DNA of 64,000 nt, from the NCBI GenBank assembly GCA_964439595.1, contig CAYTOK010000001.1, positions 167,847 to 231,846 on the forward strand. The letters are read 5' to 3'. The DNA is from CAIJXB01 sp964439595. Its GTDB lineage: Bacteria > Chlamydiota > Chlamydiia > Chlamydiales > Rhabdochlamydiaceae. The position numbers and the translations under genes were made by a program. The notes beneath the pieces were generated by a model, which was not told where the DNA came from, made no database searches, and saw nothing but the letters and a program-made list of their open reading frames with translations. Below, piece by piece: positions 8,449 through 16,730 of this stretch; within the stretch, counting starts at the first letter, position 1, and every line of letters begins with the position of its first letter.

Positions 8449-10293
8449 CTACAGTTTTATAGAAGGAGATTTTTTTCCTTGAAGGCAGATCATAAGAATG
8501 GTTATGTCTGAAGGAGAGACTCCTGAAACCCGGGAGGCTTGACCAAGAGAAATGGGGCGGGTTTTGGTGAGTTTGTCTTTAGCTTCGTTAGAGATTCCTG
8601 AGACCGCTCTAAAGTCGAAGTCATTTGGAACAGCAAAGCTTTCTAGGCCTTCTAGCCTGGATATTTCTTGTTGCTGTCTTTGTATGTATCCTTCAAATTT
8701 TAGCTGCAATTCAATTTGTCTATTAGTTTCTATTCCAAAATCAGGTAGGTGTTCTGGGTATAGCTCTTGAAGGCTTTCGTAGGTGAATTCTGGACGGCAA
8801 AGAAGTTGTGAGAGCGATGCTACTTTTCCATTTACTGTCTTAAAAATTTTTGAAAGAGAAGCTATTTGGTTTTTAATAGAACTTTCTTTGTAGCAAAGTC
8901 GCTCAAATTGCTCTTGAGAAATGAGTCCTAGATCATAACCATATTTTCGCAGGCGTAAATCACAGTTGTCTTGCCTTAAAACGAGTCTGTGCTCTGCTCT
9001 GCTTGTAAACATTCTATAAGGTTCGTCGAGCTCATGTCTTGTGAGTTCATCTATCATAACTCCAATGTACGCTTCAGAACGTTTAAGGATGAACGGCTCT
9101 TTGTTTTGTATGAGAAGCGCTGCGTTAATTCCTGCTATCAGGCCTTGGCCTGCCGCCTCTTCATAACCGGTCGTTCCATTGATTTGCCCGGCTAAAAATA
9201 ATCCTTTTATAGAGTGTGTTTCTAAGGAACTTTTGAGATGTCCACTTTTGACATAATCGTATTCGATGGCATAAGCGGGTCTAAGTATTTCAGCTTTTTC
9301 TAGACCTTCTACTGTATGGATCATATCAAGTTGTACATCAAAGGGTAAAGAAGAGGAAATGCCGTTAACATAATATTCTTCTGTGCCAAGGCCTTCTGGT
9401 TCTAGAAAAATTTGGTGTCGTTCTTTATCAGCAAATCTGACTATCTTGTCTTCTATAGAAGGGCAGTACCTGGGTCCTACTGATTTAATTTTACCAGAGT
9501 ACATGGCAGAGCGGTGAAGGTTTTTTTGTACAACTTCTTTTGTGGTGAGATTTGTATAAGCTATATAGCAGGGGACTTGCAGAAGTCTGGTGGTTTGCAT
9601 TGGATCGTGAGAAAAATAAACGCCTTCATCCCCATGTTGTATTTCTAATTTAGAAAAGTCAATGCTACGTTTGTGAATGCGGGGAGGCGTTCCTGTTTTT
9701 AACCTTCCTAAATGAAAGCCTAAATCGGTAAGTGAGGCGGAAATTCCAACGGCTGGTTTGTCCCCAGCTCTTCCTCCAGGATATTGAACTTCTCCGATAT
9801 GGATGAGTCCTTGCATAAAGGTTCCAGCGGAAAGAACGACAGTTTTTCCATGGTAAGCAATTCCTTCTAAGGTGCTAACCCCGATAATGTGATTATTTTC
9901 TATGAGGAGGTTCTCTGTGGTCCCTTGTTTGAGAAAAAGGTTATCCGTTTTCTCTAGAAGGTGTTTCATGTAATTTTGGTAGGCAACTTTATCGGCTTGA
10001 GCTCTAGGGGAGTGAACTGCGGGTCCTTTAGAAGCATTAAGCATCCTTGTCTGGATAGCGGTTGCATCTGCAACTTTTCCCATAAGGCCGCCTAAAGCAT
10101 CGATTTCTCTAACTATGTGCCCTTTAGCAGTCCCACCGATTGCTGGGTTGCAGCTCATTTTAGCAACCGTATCTAAATTCATGGTGAGAAGTAAGGTCTT
10201 CATCCCCATAAGCGCAGAAGCATGCGCGGCCTCACAGCCGGCATGTCCTGCGCCAATAACGATTACATCAAATGTTTCAGGATATGTCCACAT
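8449..10293 (-). CDS. mnmG: tRNA uridine-5-carboxymethylaminomethyl modification enzyme MnmG (GidA)
   Basis: A 614-residue protein, full length for the family. The N-terminal FAD dinucleotide fold VIVIGAGHAGCEAA lies at residues 10-23, followed by the family segments GGTAKGHIVREIDALGG, GRLKTGTPPRI and GQINGTTGYEEAAGQG. The C-terminal helical region with TSRAEHRLVLRQDN is present. With MnmE it forms cmnm5U at the wobble position of certain tRNAs, in the cytoplasm, using FAD, NADH and a folate methylene donor. It stands on the minus strand with lplA and the receiver/GGDEF gene downstream. No truncation or missing motif was noticed. Confidence 0.97.
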   Translation of the reverse strand: MWTYPETFDVIVIGAGHAGCEAAHASALMGMKTLLLTMNLDTVAKMSCNPAIGGTAKGHIVREIDALGGLMGKVADATAIQTRMLNASKGPAVHSPRAQADKVAYQNYMKHLLEKTDNLFLKQGTTENLLIENNHIIGVSTLEGIAYHGKTVVLSAGTFMQGLIHIGEVQYPGGRAGDKPAVGISASLTDLGFHLGRLKTGTPPRIHKRSIDFSKLEIQHGDEGVYFSHDPMQTTRLLQVPCYIAYTNLTTKEVVQKNLHRSAMYSGKIKSVGPRYCPSIEDKIVRFADKERHQIFLEPEGLGTEEYYVNGISSSLPFDVQLDMIHTVEGLEKAEILRPAYAIEYDYVKSGHLKSSLETHSIKGLFLAGQINGTTGYEEAAGQGLIAGINAALLIQNKEPFILKRSEAYIGVMIDELTRHELDEPYRMFTSRAEHRLVLRQDNCDLRLRKYGYDLGLISQEQFERLCYKESSIKNQIASLSKIFKTVNGKVASLSQLLCRPEFTYESLQELYPEHLPDFGIETNRQIELQLKFEGYIQRQQQEISRLEGLESFAVPNDFDFRAVSGISNEAKDKLTKTRPISLGQASRVSGVSPSDITILMICLQGKKSPSIKL

Positions 10294-10833
10294 GGGAATT
10301 TAAATGCTCTTGTTTTTTTGATGGGAAGTTTCGTCCTTATGTTTTATGACGATCTCTTCTTCTTCTCTTTTTTCTTTTGTGCTTAGCGATTTTCGCTCTT
10401 CTTTTTTTCTTGACTGACGCCATAGGTATTCCTTGCTAAAAATAAGTTGAACATCTGCTTGGATTGTTCTTAACGGGAAGCCCAGAATTATAAGATAATT
10501 GGAGAAAATGTGCAAGGATTAACTTGTGGAGCTTTTCTAAAACCGGAAATCATCCTGGTAGAGTGTTTCTTGAAGGGGTATTTTATATCCTATAGACAAT
10601 ACAGACTGTTTCTTTATCGGACTTTTGAGACTATTTAAAAAAACCGATTTTTTTATTGAAAACTAAAGTTGACACTCTTGTGCTTGATGGTGTTTTTGAA
10701 GCTTAGTTTTTGTTTGTTTAAACTAGGATTGTTATAAGAAATTTGCATTTCTGTTTTGAAAAAATCTAGGATTTACAGTAAATCCAAAATCAGGTATTTC
10801 TTTTGCAATTCATCCCATTAAGAGCTTCTTATT
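10294..10833 (+). other. 540-bp divergent intergenic region between gidA and tdk
   Basis: This region separates gidA (minus) from tdk (plus). A 71-codon minus-strand frame (10300-10515) ends just before gidA, but it would start at a TTG without a ribosome binding site and has a low-complexity charged tail, so it is not called a gene. A TTGACA is present at 10669-10674, but no convincing -10 box lies 16-18 bp downstream. The region presumably holds the promoters of both flanking genes. No repeats or RNA genes were recognised. Confidence 0.4.
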
Positions 10834-11451
10834 ATGGCTAAACTATATTTTTATTATTCTGCAATGAATGCAGGAAAAAGTACCACCCTTTTGCAGTCGG
10901 CATATAATTATGTCGAAAGGGGCATGCAAACACTTCTTTTTGCTCCGGCTATGGATAGTCACCTTGGAAAGGTGGTAATACATTCTAGAATAGGTCTTAC
11001 CCAAGAAGCTATAGGATTTACGGCGGAAACAGATTTTTTTGAAATAGCTTCTAAGCAAAAGGAGACTTTAGCTAATCTTACTTGTGTATTAATTGATGAA
11101 GTGCATTTTTTGACAAAAAATCAAATTAAACAGTTAACAAAAATTACCACTGAGTTACGGCTTCCTGTGTTATGTTACGGTCTTCGATCTGATTTTAAAG
11201 GAGAGCCTTTTGAAGGAAGTTCTTACTTGCTTGCTTGGGCAGAAGAGCTTATTGAAATAAAAACCATTTGTCACTGTGGTAAAAAGGCAACTATGAATAT
11301 TCGTATAGATTCTCAAGGAAACCCTATAGAAGAAGGGGAGCAGGTGCAACTAGGAGGTAATGAAAGTTATGTCTCTTCTTGTATGCGGCATTTTCGAGAT
11401 TCTAATAAAACTTTTTCTAAGGAAAACTCTTTGCAAACCGTGGGGACTTAA
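10834..11451 (+). CDS. tdk: Thymidine kinase (type II)
   Basis: A 205-residue protein. The Walker A SAMNAGKSTTL at residues 9-19 and the Walker B-like LIDEVHFL near residues 86-93 are typical of type II thymidine kinases. The C-terminal lasso region and part of the zinc site (CHCGKKATMNIR; a later SCMRHF) are visible. It phosphorylates thymidine with ATP for dTTP salvage. The gene starts at ATG 10834 after an AAGAG. Its stop is directly followed by the start of the MFS transporter gene, so the two are probably co-transcribed. A salvage kinase fits a host-dependent nucleotide economy. Confidence 0.95.
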   Translation: MAKLYFYYSAMNAGKSTTLLQSAYNYVERGMQTLLFAPAMDSHLGKVVIHSRIGLTQEAIGFTAETDFFEIASKQKETLANLTCVLIDEVHFLTKNQIKQLTKITTELRLPVLCYGLRSDFKGEPFEGSSYLLAWAEELIEIKTICHCGKKATMNIRIDSQGNPIEEGEQVQLGGNESYVSSCMRHFRDSNKTFSKENSLQTVGT

Positions 11452-12684
11452 ATGAAAGATCAAATAAAAGGCTGGCTTGTTTGTCTTATAGCTTCTTGTT
11501 TTTTTTGCTATGAACTTACGCAGTTTCATATGTTAAACGCGATTTCCCCTATGTTAATACAAGATCTAGCTTTGTCTACAACAGAGTTTTCAGCTCTATG
11601 CTCTGCGTATTTATTAGCTGATGTAATTTTTCTAATTCCTGCAGGAATTATTCTTGATCGAGAGCCTGTGAGGAAAATTATTTTATCCTCTTTGGCTTTG
11701 TGCATTGTGGGTACATTTGGCTTTGCCTTTTCTACTACTTTTTTACAAGCCTCCATTTCACATTTTTTATCTGGAATTGGAAATGCATTTTGTTTTTTAA
11801 GTTGTATGATGCTTGCAAGCAGTTGGTTTGGCAAGAAAAGTTCTTTAGTTATAGGGGTAATTATAACGGTAGGCCTTTTAGGTGGGGTTTTTGGACAGGT
11901 CCCTGTTACTTTGTTAGCGCAAAAGTTTAGTTGGCAAAAAATGCTTGTTGTGGATGGAGTTATTGGCTGCTTTATTTGGGTTTTAAATTACTTATTTGTA
12001 GAGGAAAATTCTAAGCAGGCATTTACTAGACAAAATTACTCAATCAAAGAATTTTTCTTTAAACTGCGCCCTGCTTTTTTTAATTTACAGGTGTGGAAGT
12101 GTGGGTTGTATACAGGATTTTTGAACTTACCTCTTATGATTATTAGCGCTATGATTGGGAATTTGTATTTAACTCAGGTGCTTCATTTTAATTTACTGCA
12201 AGCTTCTGGAATTACTAGCATGATTTCTATAGGGACTATTGTGGGATCCCCTTTGTATGGTTTTCTTAGCGACTACTTTAAAAGAAAAAAAGTATGGATG
12301 ATAGCTGGAGCTTTCTTAAGTCTATTAAGCTTTTTTATTATTATGACACTAAAAAACCCTAGTATTTTTACGATGTCTATGGCGTTTTTTAGTCTTGGAT
12401 TTTTTTCAGCTTCTCAAGTGTTAGGTTATCCTATGATTACAGATTCTGCGGAGGATGAACTGAAGGGGACTTCTATGGGACTTGCAGCTCTTCTTATTAT
12501 GGGACTTGCTTTTATCGGGCAACCCCTTACAGGATTTCTTATTGAAATAGGATCGGTAAAAGGATCTTATGATTTTACTTACGCATTACTTATTTTTCCT
12601 ATAGGTTTTCTCATTTCTCTCTTCATGGCTCTTTTTGTTAAAGAGCCATCTATAGAGAGGGAAACGCTTAGGCACCTCTTATAA
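11452..12684 (+). CDS. Major facilitator superfamily transporter
   Basis: A 410-residue protein with about 12 hydrophobic segments. The first is around residues 7-28, and the loop between TM2 and TM3 reads GIILDREPVRKI, close to the MFS signature. The central cytoplasmic loop (around residues 185-210) is followed by a second six-helix half with GFLSDYFKRKKVW, a second copy of the signature. The start codon follows the tdk stop without a gap, implying translational coupling. The substrate cannot be read from the sequence; a nucleoside would fit the neighbour but is only a guess. It ends 16 bp from the convergent APC permease. Confidence 0.85.
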   Translation: MKDQIKGWLVCLIASCFFCYELTQFHMLNAISPMLIQDLALSTTEFSALCSAYLLADVIFLIPAGIILDREPVRKIILSSLALCIVGTFGFAFSTTFLQASISHFLSGIGNAFCFLSCMMLASSWFGKKSSLVIGVIITVGLLGGVFGQVPVTLLAQKFSWQKMLVVDGVIGCFIWVLNYLFVEENSKQAFTRQNYSIKEFFFKLRPAFFNLQVWKCGLYTGFLNLPLMIISAMIGNLYLTQVLHFNLLQASGITSMISIGTIVGSPLYGFLSDYFKRKKVWMIAGAFLSLLSFFIIMTLKNPSIFTMSMAFFSLGFFSASQVLGYPMITDSAEDELKGTSMGLAALLIMGLAFIGQPLTGFLIEIGSVKGSYDFTYALLIFPIGFLISLFMALFVKEPSIERETLRHLL

Positions 12685-12700
12685 GTGTAGGAAAACGTGG

Positions 12701-14095
12701 TTACTGAAGCTTGCTATGTCTTCGAGAGTAGGCGAAATAGATAACCACTCCTATGGCAAGCCAAACTAAAAAACGCATGTGGGTAATGAGTGGAAGAAAG
12801 GCTATCAGTGCCCCGCAAGCTAAAACACCTAGTAGGGGAAAAGAGATGCCTAAAGGTGTTTTAAAAGGTCTTGGCAAGCTTGGGTGTGTGATGCGCAAAA
12901 CAATTACTCCACCACATACAAAAATAAATGCAGCTAGTGTTCCGATGTTTACCATTTCAGCTAAAGCTTCCAAAGGAAAGAACCCTGCTGTTATAGCGAT
13001 AATGAGACCGTAGAAAACCGTTGTTCGAATTGGAGTTTTGGTTTTTGGGTTAATTCGCCCAAAAAAAGAAGGGATTAATCCGTCACTAGAGATCGCTAGG
13101 GTGATACGCGTTAACCCGTAGTACATTACGAGCATAACAGTGGTGAGCCCTGCTATTACGCCTGTTGCTATTAAGGCTGAAGCCCAATTAATCCCAATCA
13201 GTTGAAGTGCATAGGCAACTGGAGATGAGACATTTAGCGCGGAATAGGAAACGATACCCGTTAAAAGACCAGATACAACAATGTAAATTAGCGTACAGAC
13301 CCCTAAAGAGGAAAGAATACCTATAGGAACATTTCTTTTGGGATTGTGTGTTTCTTCTACAGCTGTAGAAATGGCGTCAAATCCTACGTAAGAGAAAAAC
13401 ACTAAAGAAGCAGCGGCAAAGACACCTACTGTTTGGCCTTCTTTTCCATAATCAAACCATCCAAAAGGCATAAAAGGAGACCAGTTTTCTGGATGCACGT
13501 TAAAAGACGCTATTAGAATAAAAGCAGCTATTGATAGGAGTTTAATGACAACCATAATAAAATTTAGCTTTATGCTTTCCTTGGCTCCAATGATAAGAAA
13601 ACACATTAAGAGTAAAACGATACCAGCTGCAGGTAAATTGATGATTCCTCCGGAAAAAGGTCCGTTTAGTAAGGATATAGGTAAGCCTATTCCAACAGCT
13701 GTCAAGGCATTATTAAAATATCCGGACCACCCGTTGGCTACAGTAGCTACAGCTACGCCATACTCTAAAATTAAATCCCAACCAATTAACCAGGCGAGAA
13801 TTTCCCCAAATGCAGCATAGGAGTAACCGTAAGCGCTGCCGCTACCACCGATCATAGCAGCAAGTTCTGCATAAGCAAGAGCAGCAAAAGCAGCAGCGCT
13901 TCCAGCTATAATAAAAGCTAAAATAAGAGAGGGTCCAGCTTGTGTTGCAGCTGCAATACCCGTTAAGACAAAGATCCCAGTCCCAATAATAGCACCGATT
14001 CCTAAAAAAGTAAGATCAAACGCGTTTAAACACTTTTTTAAATTTATTCCGCTTTCTTCAGGTTTGATCAATTTTTTGCGAAAAATGGACTTCAT
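12701..14095 (-). CDS. APC-superfamily amino acid permease (cationic-amino-acid/YfnA-like)
   Basis: A 464-residue protein with about 12 hydrophobic helices. The first helix holds GIGAIIGTGIFVLTG at residues 34-48, the unwound substrate-binding motif of APC transporters. It is followed by YAELAAMIGGSGSAYGYSY and the GWDLILEYGVA segment typical of CAT/YfnA-like members. The start is strongly supported by an AGGAGG six bases before ATG. Likely role: import of an amino acid across the inner membrane, consistent with auxotrophy. Length and ends are normal. Substrate specificity is not determined. Confidence 0.88.
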   Translation of the reverse strand: MKSIFRKKLIKPEESGINLKKCLNAFDLTFLGIGAIIGTGIFVLTGIAAATQAGPSLILAFIIAGSAAAFAALAYAELAAMIGGSGSAYGYSYAAFGEILAWLIGWDLILEYGVAVATVANGWSGYFNNALTAVGIGLPISLLNGPFSGGIINLPAAGIVLLLMCFLIIGAKESIKLNFIMVVIKLLSIAAFILIASFNVHPENWSPFMPFGWFDYGKEGQTVGVFAAASLVFFSYVGFDAISTAVEETHNPKRNVPIGILSSLGVCTLIYIVVSGLLTGIVSYSALNVSSPVAYALQLIGINWASALIATGVIAGLTTVMLVMYYGLTRITLAISSDGLIPSFFGRINPKTKTPIRTTVFYGLIIAITAGFFPLEALAEMVNIGTLAAFIFVCGGVIVLRITHPSLPRPFKTPLGISFPLLGVLACGALIAFLPLITHMRFLVWLAIGVVIYFAYSRRHSKLQ

Positions 14096-14192
14096 GATAC
14101 CTCCTAGATTTTATCGAAAAATAGGATAATGCGATATTTGCGTCAATTTTTTTATTTAAATTCTGGATGGCAAATTATTATATCTGGAAATC

Positions 14193-14960
14193 TTAGAAAT
14201 GATAAGCAAAAGCTAATCTCATACCGTAGTATGTGTTATTTTGCGCAACTAAATCTCCACTTTTATGAAATCCCCATCCTGTGGCAAAGGGAATAATAGC
14301 AAGTTCAAATGGCAAAGATCCTAAGTATATAAGGGGGAATTCGACTTTCCAAAGAGGTTTAGTCGAGGCTTTATCAGAGTGGTGCTCTTTCCATCTTCCT
14401 CCAAAAGTAGGAGCTCCAAATCCTATTAAGCCAATGGTCCAGTGGGAATTGAGGTGATAGGTTCCTGCTAGGCCAATGGGTGTGTACCAAAAGTAGCTAT
14501 TGAAGTCTAGATGATGGGATAGGCTTTGATGAATAATATATGATCCACCTCCTACAAAAGGAGTTACTAGGAGCTTATTTTGCGCCAAGGAGAAACTATA
14601 GCCAAGTTTGAGCTCTGTTACATATTCTTGCGTGGGGTCGTTCCCTGCACTACCTTTCAATATCCCACTTGTATAGTCAAATTCCGCATTAAAAAATACG
14701 GCATTTGGGGCGATATAGAAGTATCCTCCAACAACACCTCCAAGAGAGCCCTGCTGTTTTTTGCCATTTCCCCACTTTGAAGTCACATAGTTCCAAATAG
14801 GCCCAACATAAATGATTGATCCGTATTCAGGGTCATGCATTGCAGATGCATGAGGAGAAGCGCTCTGCGCTGTAGTTGGTATAGGTGGATTTGAGGTTTC
14901 TCCAAATATGCTTAAGCAAATACCTAATGAGAAAATTAAGAGGATTTTAATTTTTTGCAT
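14193..14960 (-). CDS. Predicted outer-membrane beta-barrel protein, unknown function
   Basis: A 255-residue protein with a signal peptide (residues 1-20, MQKIKILLIFSLGICLSIFG). Many alternating aromatic/glycine strands follow, and it ends YGMRLAFAYHF, a terminal Phe typical of outer-membrane barrels. No family is recognised with confidence. It lies 13 bp downstream of another predicted outer-membrane protein and near an exported carbonic anhydrase; all are on the minus strand with short gaps, suggesting one operon. Possible roles are a porin or surface protein; nothing in the sequence fixes the substrate. Confidence 0.65.
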   Translation of the reverse strand: MQKIKILLIFSLGICLSIFGETSNPPIPTTAQSASPHASAMHDPEYGSIIYVGPIWNYVTSKWGNGKKQQGSLGGVVGGYFYIAPNAVFFNAEFDYTSGILKGSAGNDPTQEYVTELKLGYSFSLAQNKLLVTPFVGGGSYIIHQSLSHHLDFNSYFWYTPIGLAGTYHLNSHWTIGLIGFGAPTFGGRWKEHHSDKASTKPLWKVEFPLIYLGSLPFELAIIPFATGWGFHKSGDLVAQNNTYYGMRLAFAYHF

Positions 14961-14973
14961 GAAAATATCCTGT

Positions 14974-15969
14974 TTAAATGTAAATATTTAATGCTATCAT
15001 TGCATTTGCAAATTCGGAAGAATTTCTTCCAGCTAAAGAAACCCATACACCCGCTATTAAACCAATATTGTTACTCCAGTTATATTCAAGAGCTGGTGCT
15101 ATACTCCAGTTTTGACTAGAAGGACTTGTTAATTTTGCTTTTGTTCCATCTGCAAGCGTTCCAGGGTTTCCTGAAAAACGGTTTTTATTAGAGTGTGAAT
15201 AGTAGAAGTCACAAGCGAGCGCCCAATTTTGAGAAAGATTATATTGAAAGGCTGCATCAACAGTTAAAACATTACCTGGGTATACAAATCCCTTAGTATT
15301 TTTAGCTCCGCCATAACTATTTAATCCTTTGACAAGAACTGCTGTTCCGATTTGATAGTTAATGTATAACCTTGACTCTAAAAAATGAGCTTTAGATGTG
15401 TTCCAGAGCTTTGCTAAGATGAGTGATCCGGCAGGTAACCAGGATCCAGCCCCAATAGCATCAGTGCCTTTTTTATTAGGGTTTAAGTGTTGGTATTTTC
15501 CTGTCGGAGCGGTTGCTCTTAGGGTGATTTTTATAGCTGGCCACGGGTCTGCAATTGAGGTAGTAAGAAGTTGTATATTAAGCCCTATCGGTAAATCTCC
15601 AAATCCTGTGTAATGTTCTTTTTTTGTTTTATTAAAATAAACTTGAGGGAAGATTTGGAAATCTAGGCCTTTTGTAATCCCTGCTCTTATTTGAATTTGT
15701 TCAACGTTATTGTAAAAATTATTAGTTGATTCGACTTTCCAATGTTTGTTATATGTTCCTGTAGTCACGTTGACATTTGTGTAGGGTTCAATATTTATAT
15801 GCCCAGGCTTTACAGTGTACCCAGGAGGAGAAAGTAAAGGGCCTGTGAACCATAGAGTTTCTAAGCCTGGGACATTATGAGTTTCTTCGTCATCGGCTCT
15901 TACTAAAGAAGGGGTTATCGCAAGAATTCCTAAAAGAAGCCTGTGGTAAAATCGTTTGTAATTTTTCAT
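14974..15969 (-). CDS. Predicted outer-membrane beta-barrel (transporter-like), unknown function
   Basis: A 331-residue protein with a signal peptide of about 25 residues (cleavage near SLVRA-DD). The mature start NVPGLETLWFTGPLLSPPGY is followed by GHINIEPY and repeated amphipathic strands. This layout resembles phenol-degradation/transporter-type barrels reported in Legionella-like bacteria, but the match is from memory only. It is followed 13 bp downstream by a second barrel gene and preceded 24 bp upstream by the exported carbonic anhydrase gene. A role in passive or specific outer-membrane uptake is inferred. Confidence 0.6.
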   Translation of the reverse strand: MKNYKRFYHRLLLGILAITPSLVRADDEETHNVPGLETLWFTGPLLSPPGYTVKPGHINIEPYTNVNVTTGTYNKHWKVESTNNFYNNVEQIQIRAGITKGLDFQIFPQVYFNKTKKEHYTGFGDLPIGLNIQLLTTSIADPWPAIKITLRATAPTGKYQHLNPNKKGTDAIGAGSWLPAGSLILAKLWNTSKAHFLESRLYINYQIGTAVLVKGLNSYGGAKNTKGFVYPGNVLTVDAAFQYNLSQNWALACDFYYSHSNKNRFSGNPGTLADGTKAKLTSPSSQNWSIAPALEYNWSNNIGLIAGVWVSLAGRNSSEFANAMIALNIYI

Positions 15970-15993
15970 AGTTTTTAGCCCGGATAGTTTTTT

Positions 15994-16653
15994 TTAGTTT
16001 AATAGTTTTACTTTGCCAGTGCCTAGGTCATAATACGCTCCGACTATAGAAATTTCTCCGTTTGCAATATGGGGACCTATCAGAGTGGATTTTGTAATTT
16101 GCTGCACGACATGCTCGATATTGGCTTCAATGCAATTTTTTAGCTCACTACAGTTTTTAAGGGCGGGTTTAATTAAAGCTCCAAGAGCATCTGCTTCGGT
16201 TAATTGACCATCCATGGTGGCTTTAATAGCTCCACAATTTTTATGCCCGAGAACCATAACTACGGAAGACCCAAGATTTTTAATTGCGTAGGCTATACTG
16301 TCTAACTCTGCGCTCCCTGCAACATTGCCGGCAACGCGTATCACAAAAAGATCGCCAACACCTTGATCGAAGAGGATTTCGGGAGCAACTCTCGAGTCAG
16401 AGCATCCTAAAATTACGGCAAAGGGAGTTTGAGAAGATTTAGTAGCCTCTCTGCGTTCTTTTCCGCTATCGGCATGTAAGGGATGGTCTTCGGTGTACCT
16501 GATATTTCCTTCCATGAGTTTATTTAGAGCTTCTTTAGGTGTTATGGTAGAGGAAGCTTTAGTAGCTGCTATTTTTGGGACTTGTGGAGCCGTTTCTGTA
16601 TAGGAAAATGTTAGTGAGCTTAAGCTAAGGAAAAGCACTATCAGCATTTTCAT
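15994..16653 (-). CDS. Exported beta-class carbonic anhydrase
   Basis: A 219-residue protein with an N-terminal signal peptide (about residues 1-18). The beta-carbonic anhydrase zinc site is complete: Cys84 in CSDSR with Asp86/Arg88, His137 and Cys140 in GHKNCGA. It interconverts CO2 and bicarbonate, here probably in the periplasm. The start is supported by an AAGGG eight bases upstream. It heads a probable three-gene unit with two predicted outer-membrane barrels, 24 and 13 bp apart. An exported beta-class enzyme has precedents in other bacteria and may assist inorganic carbon or pH handling. Confidence 0.92.
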   Translation of the reverse strand: MKMLIVLFLSLSSLTFSYTETAPQVPKIAATKASSTITPKEALNKLMEGNIRYTEDHPLHADSGKERREATKSSQTPFAVILGCSDSRVAPEILFDQGVGDLFVIRVAGNVAGSAELDSIAYAIKNLGSSVVMVLGHKNCGAIKATMDGQLTEADALGALIKPALKNCSELKNCIEANIEHVVQQITKSTLIGPHIANGEISIVGAYYDLGTGKVKLLN

Positions 16654-16730
16654 AAAAATACCCTTTTGTGTGTTGGAGCATATTTCAAGGAAATATCATA
16701 CAAAAAAAGAGAAGTCAATGGTTGGTTTTT

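Noticed and set aside
10300..10515. Minus-strand 71-codon frame just upstream of gidA
   Set aside because: TTG start without ribosome binding site, charged low-complexity tail, no family; might be real but not supported.
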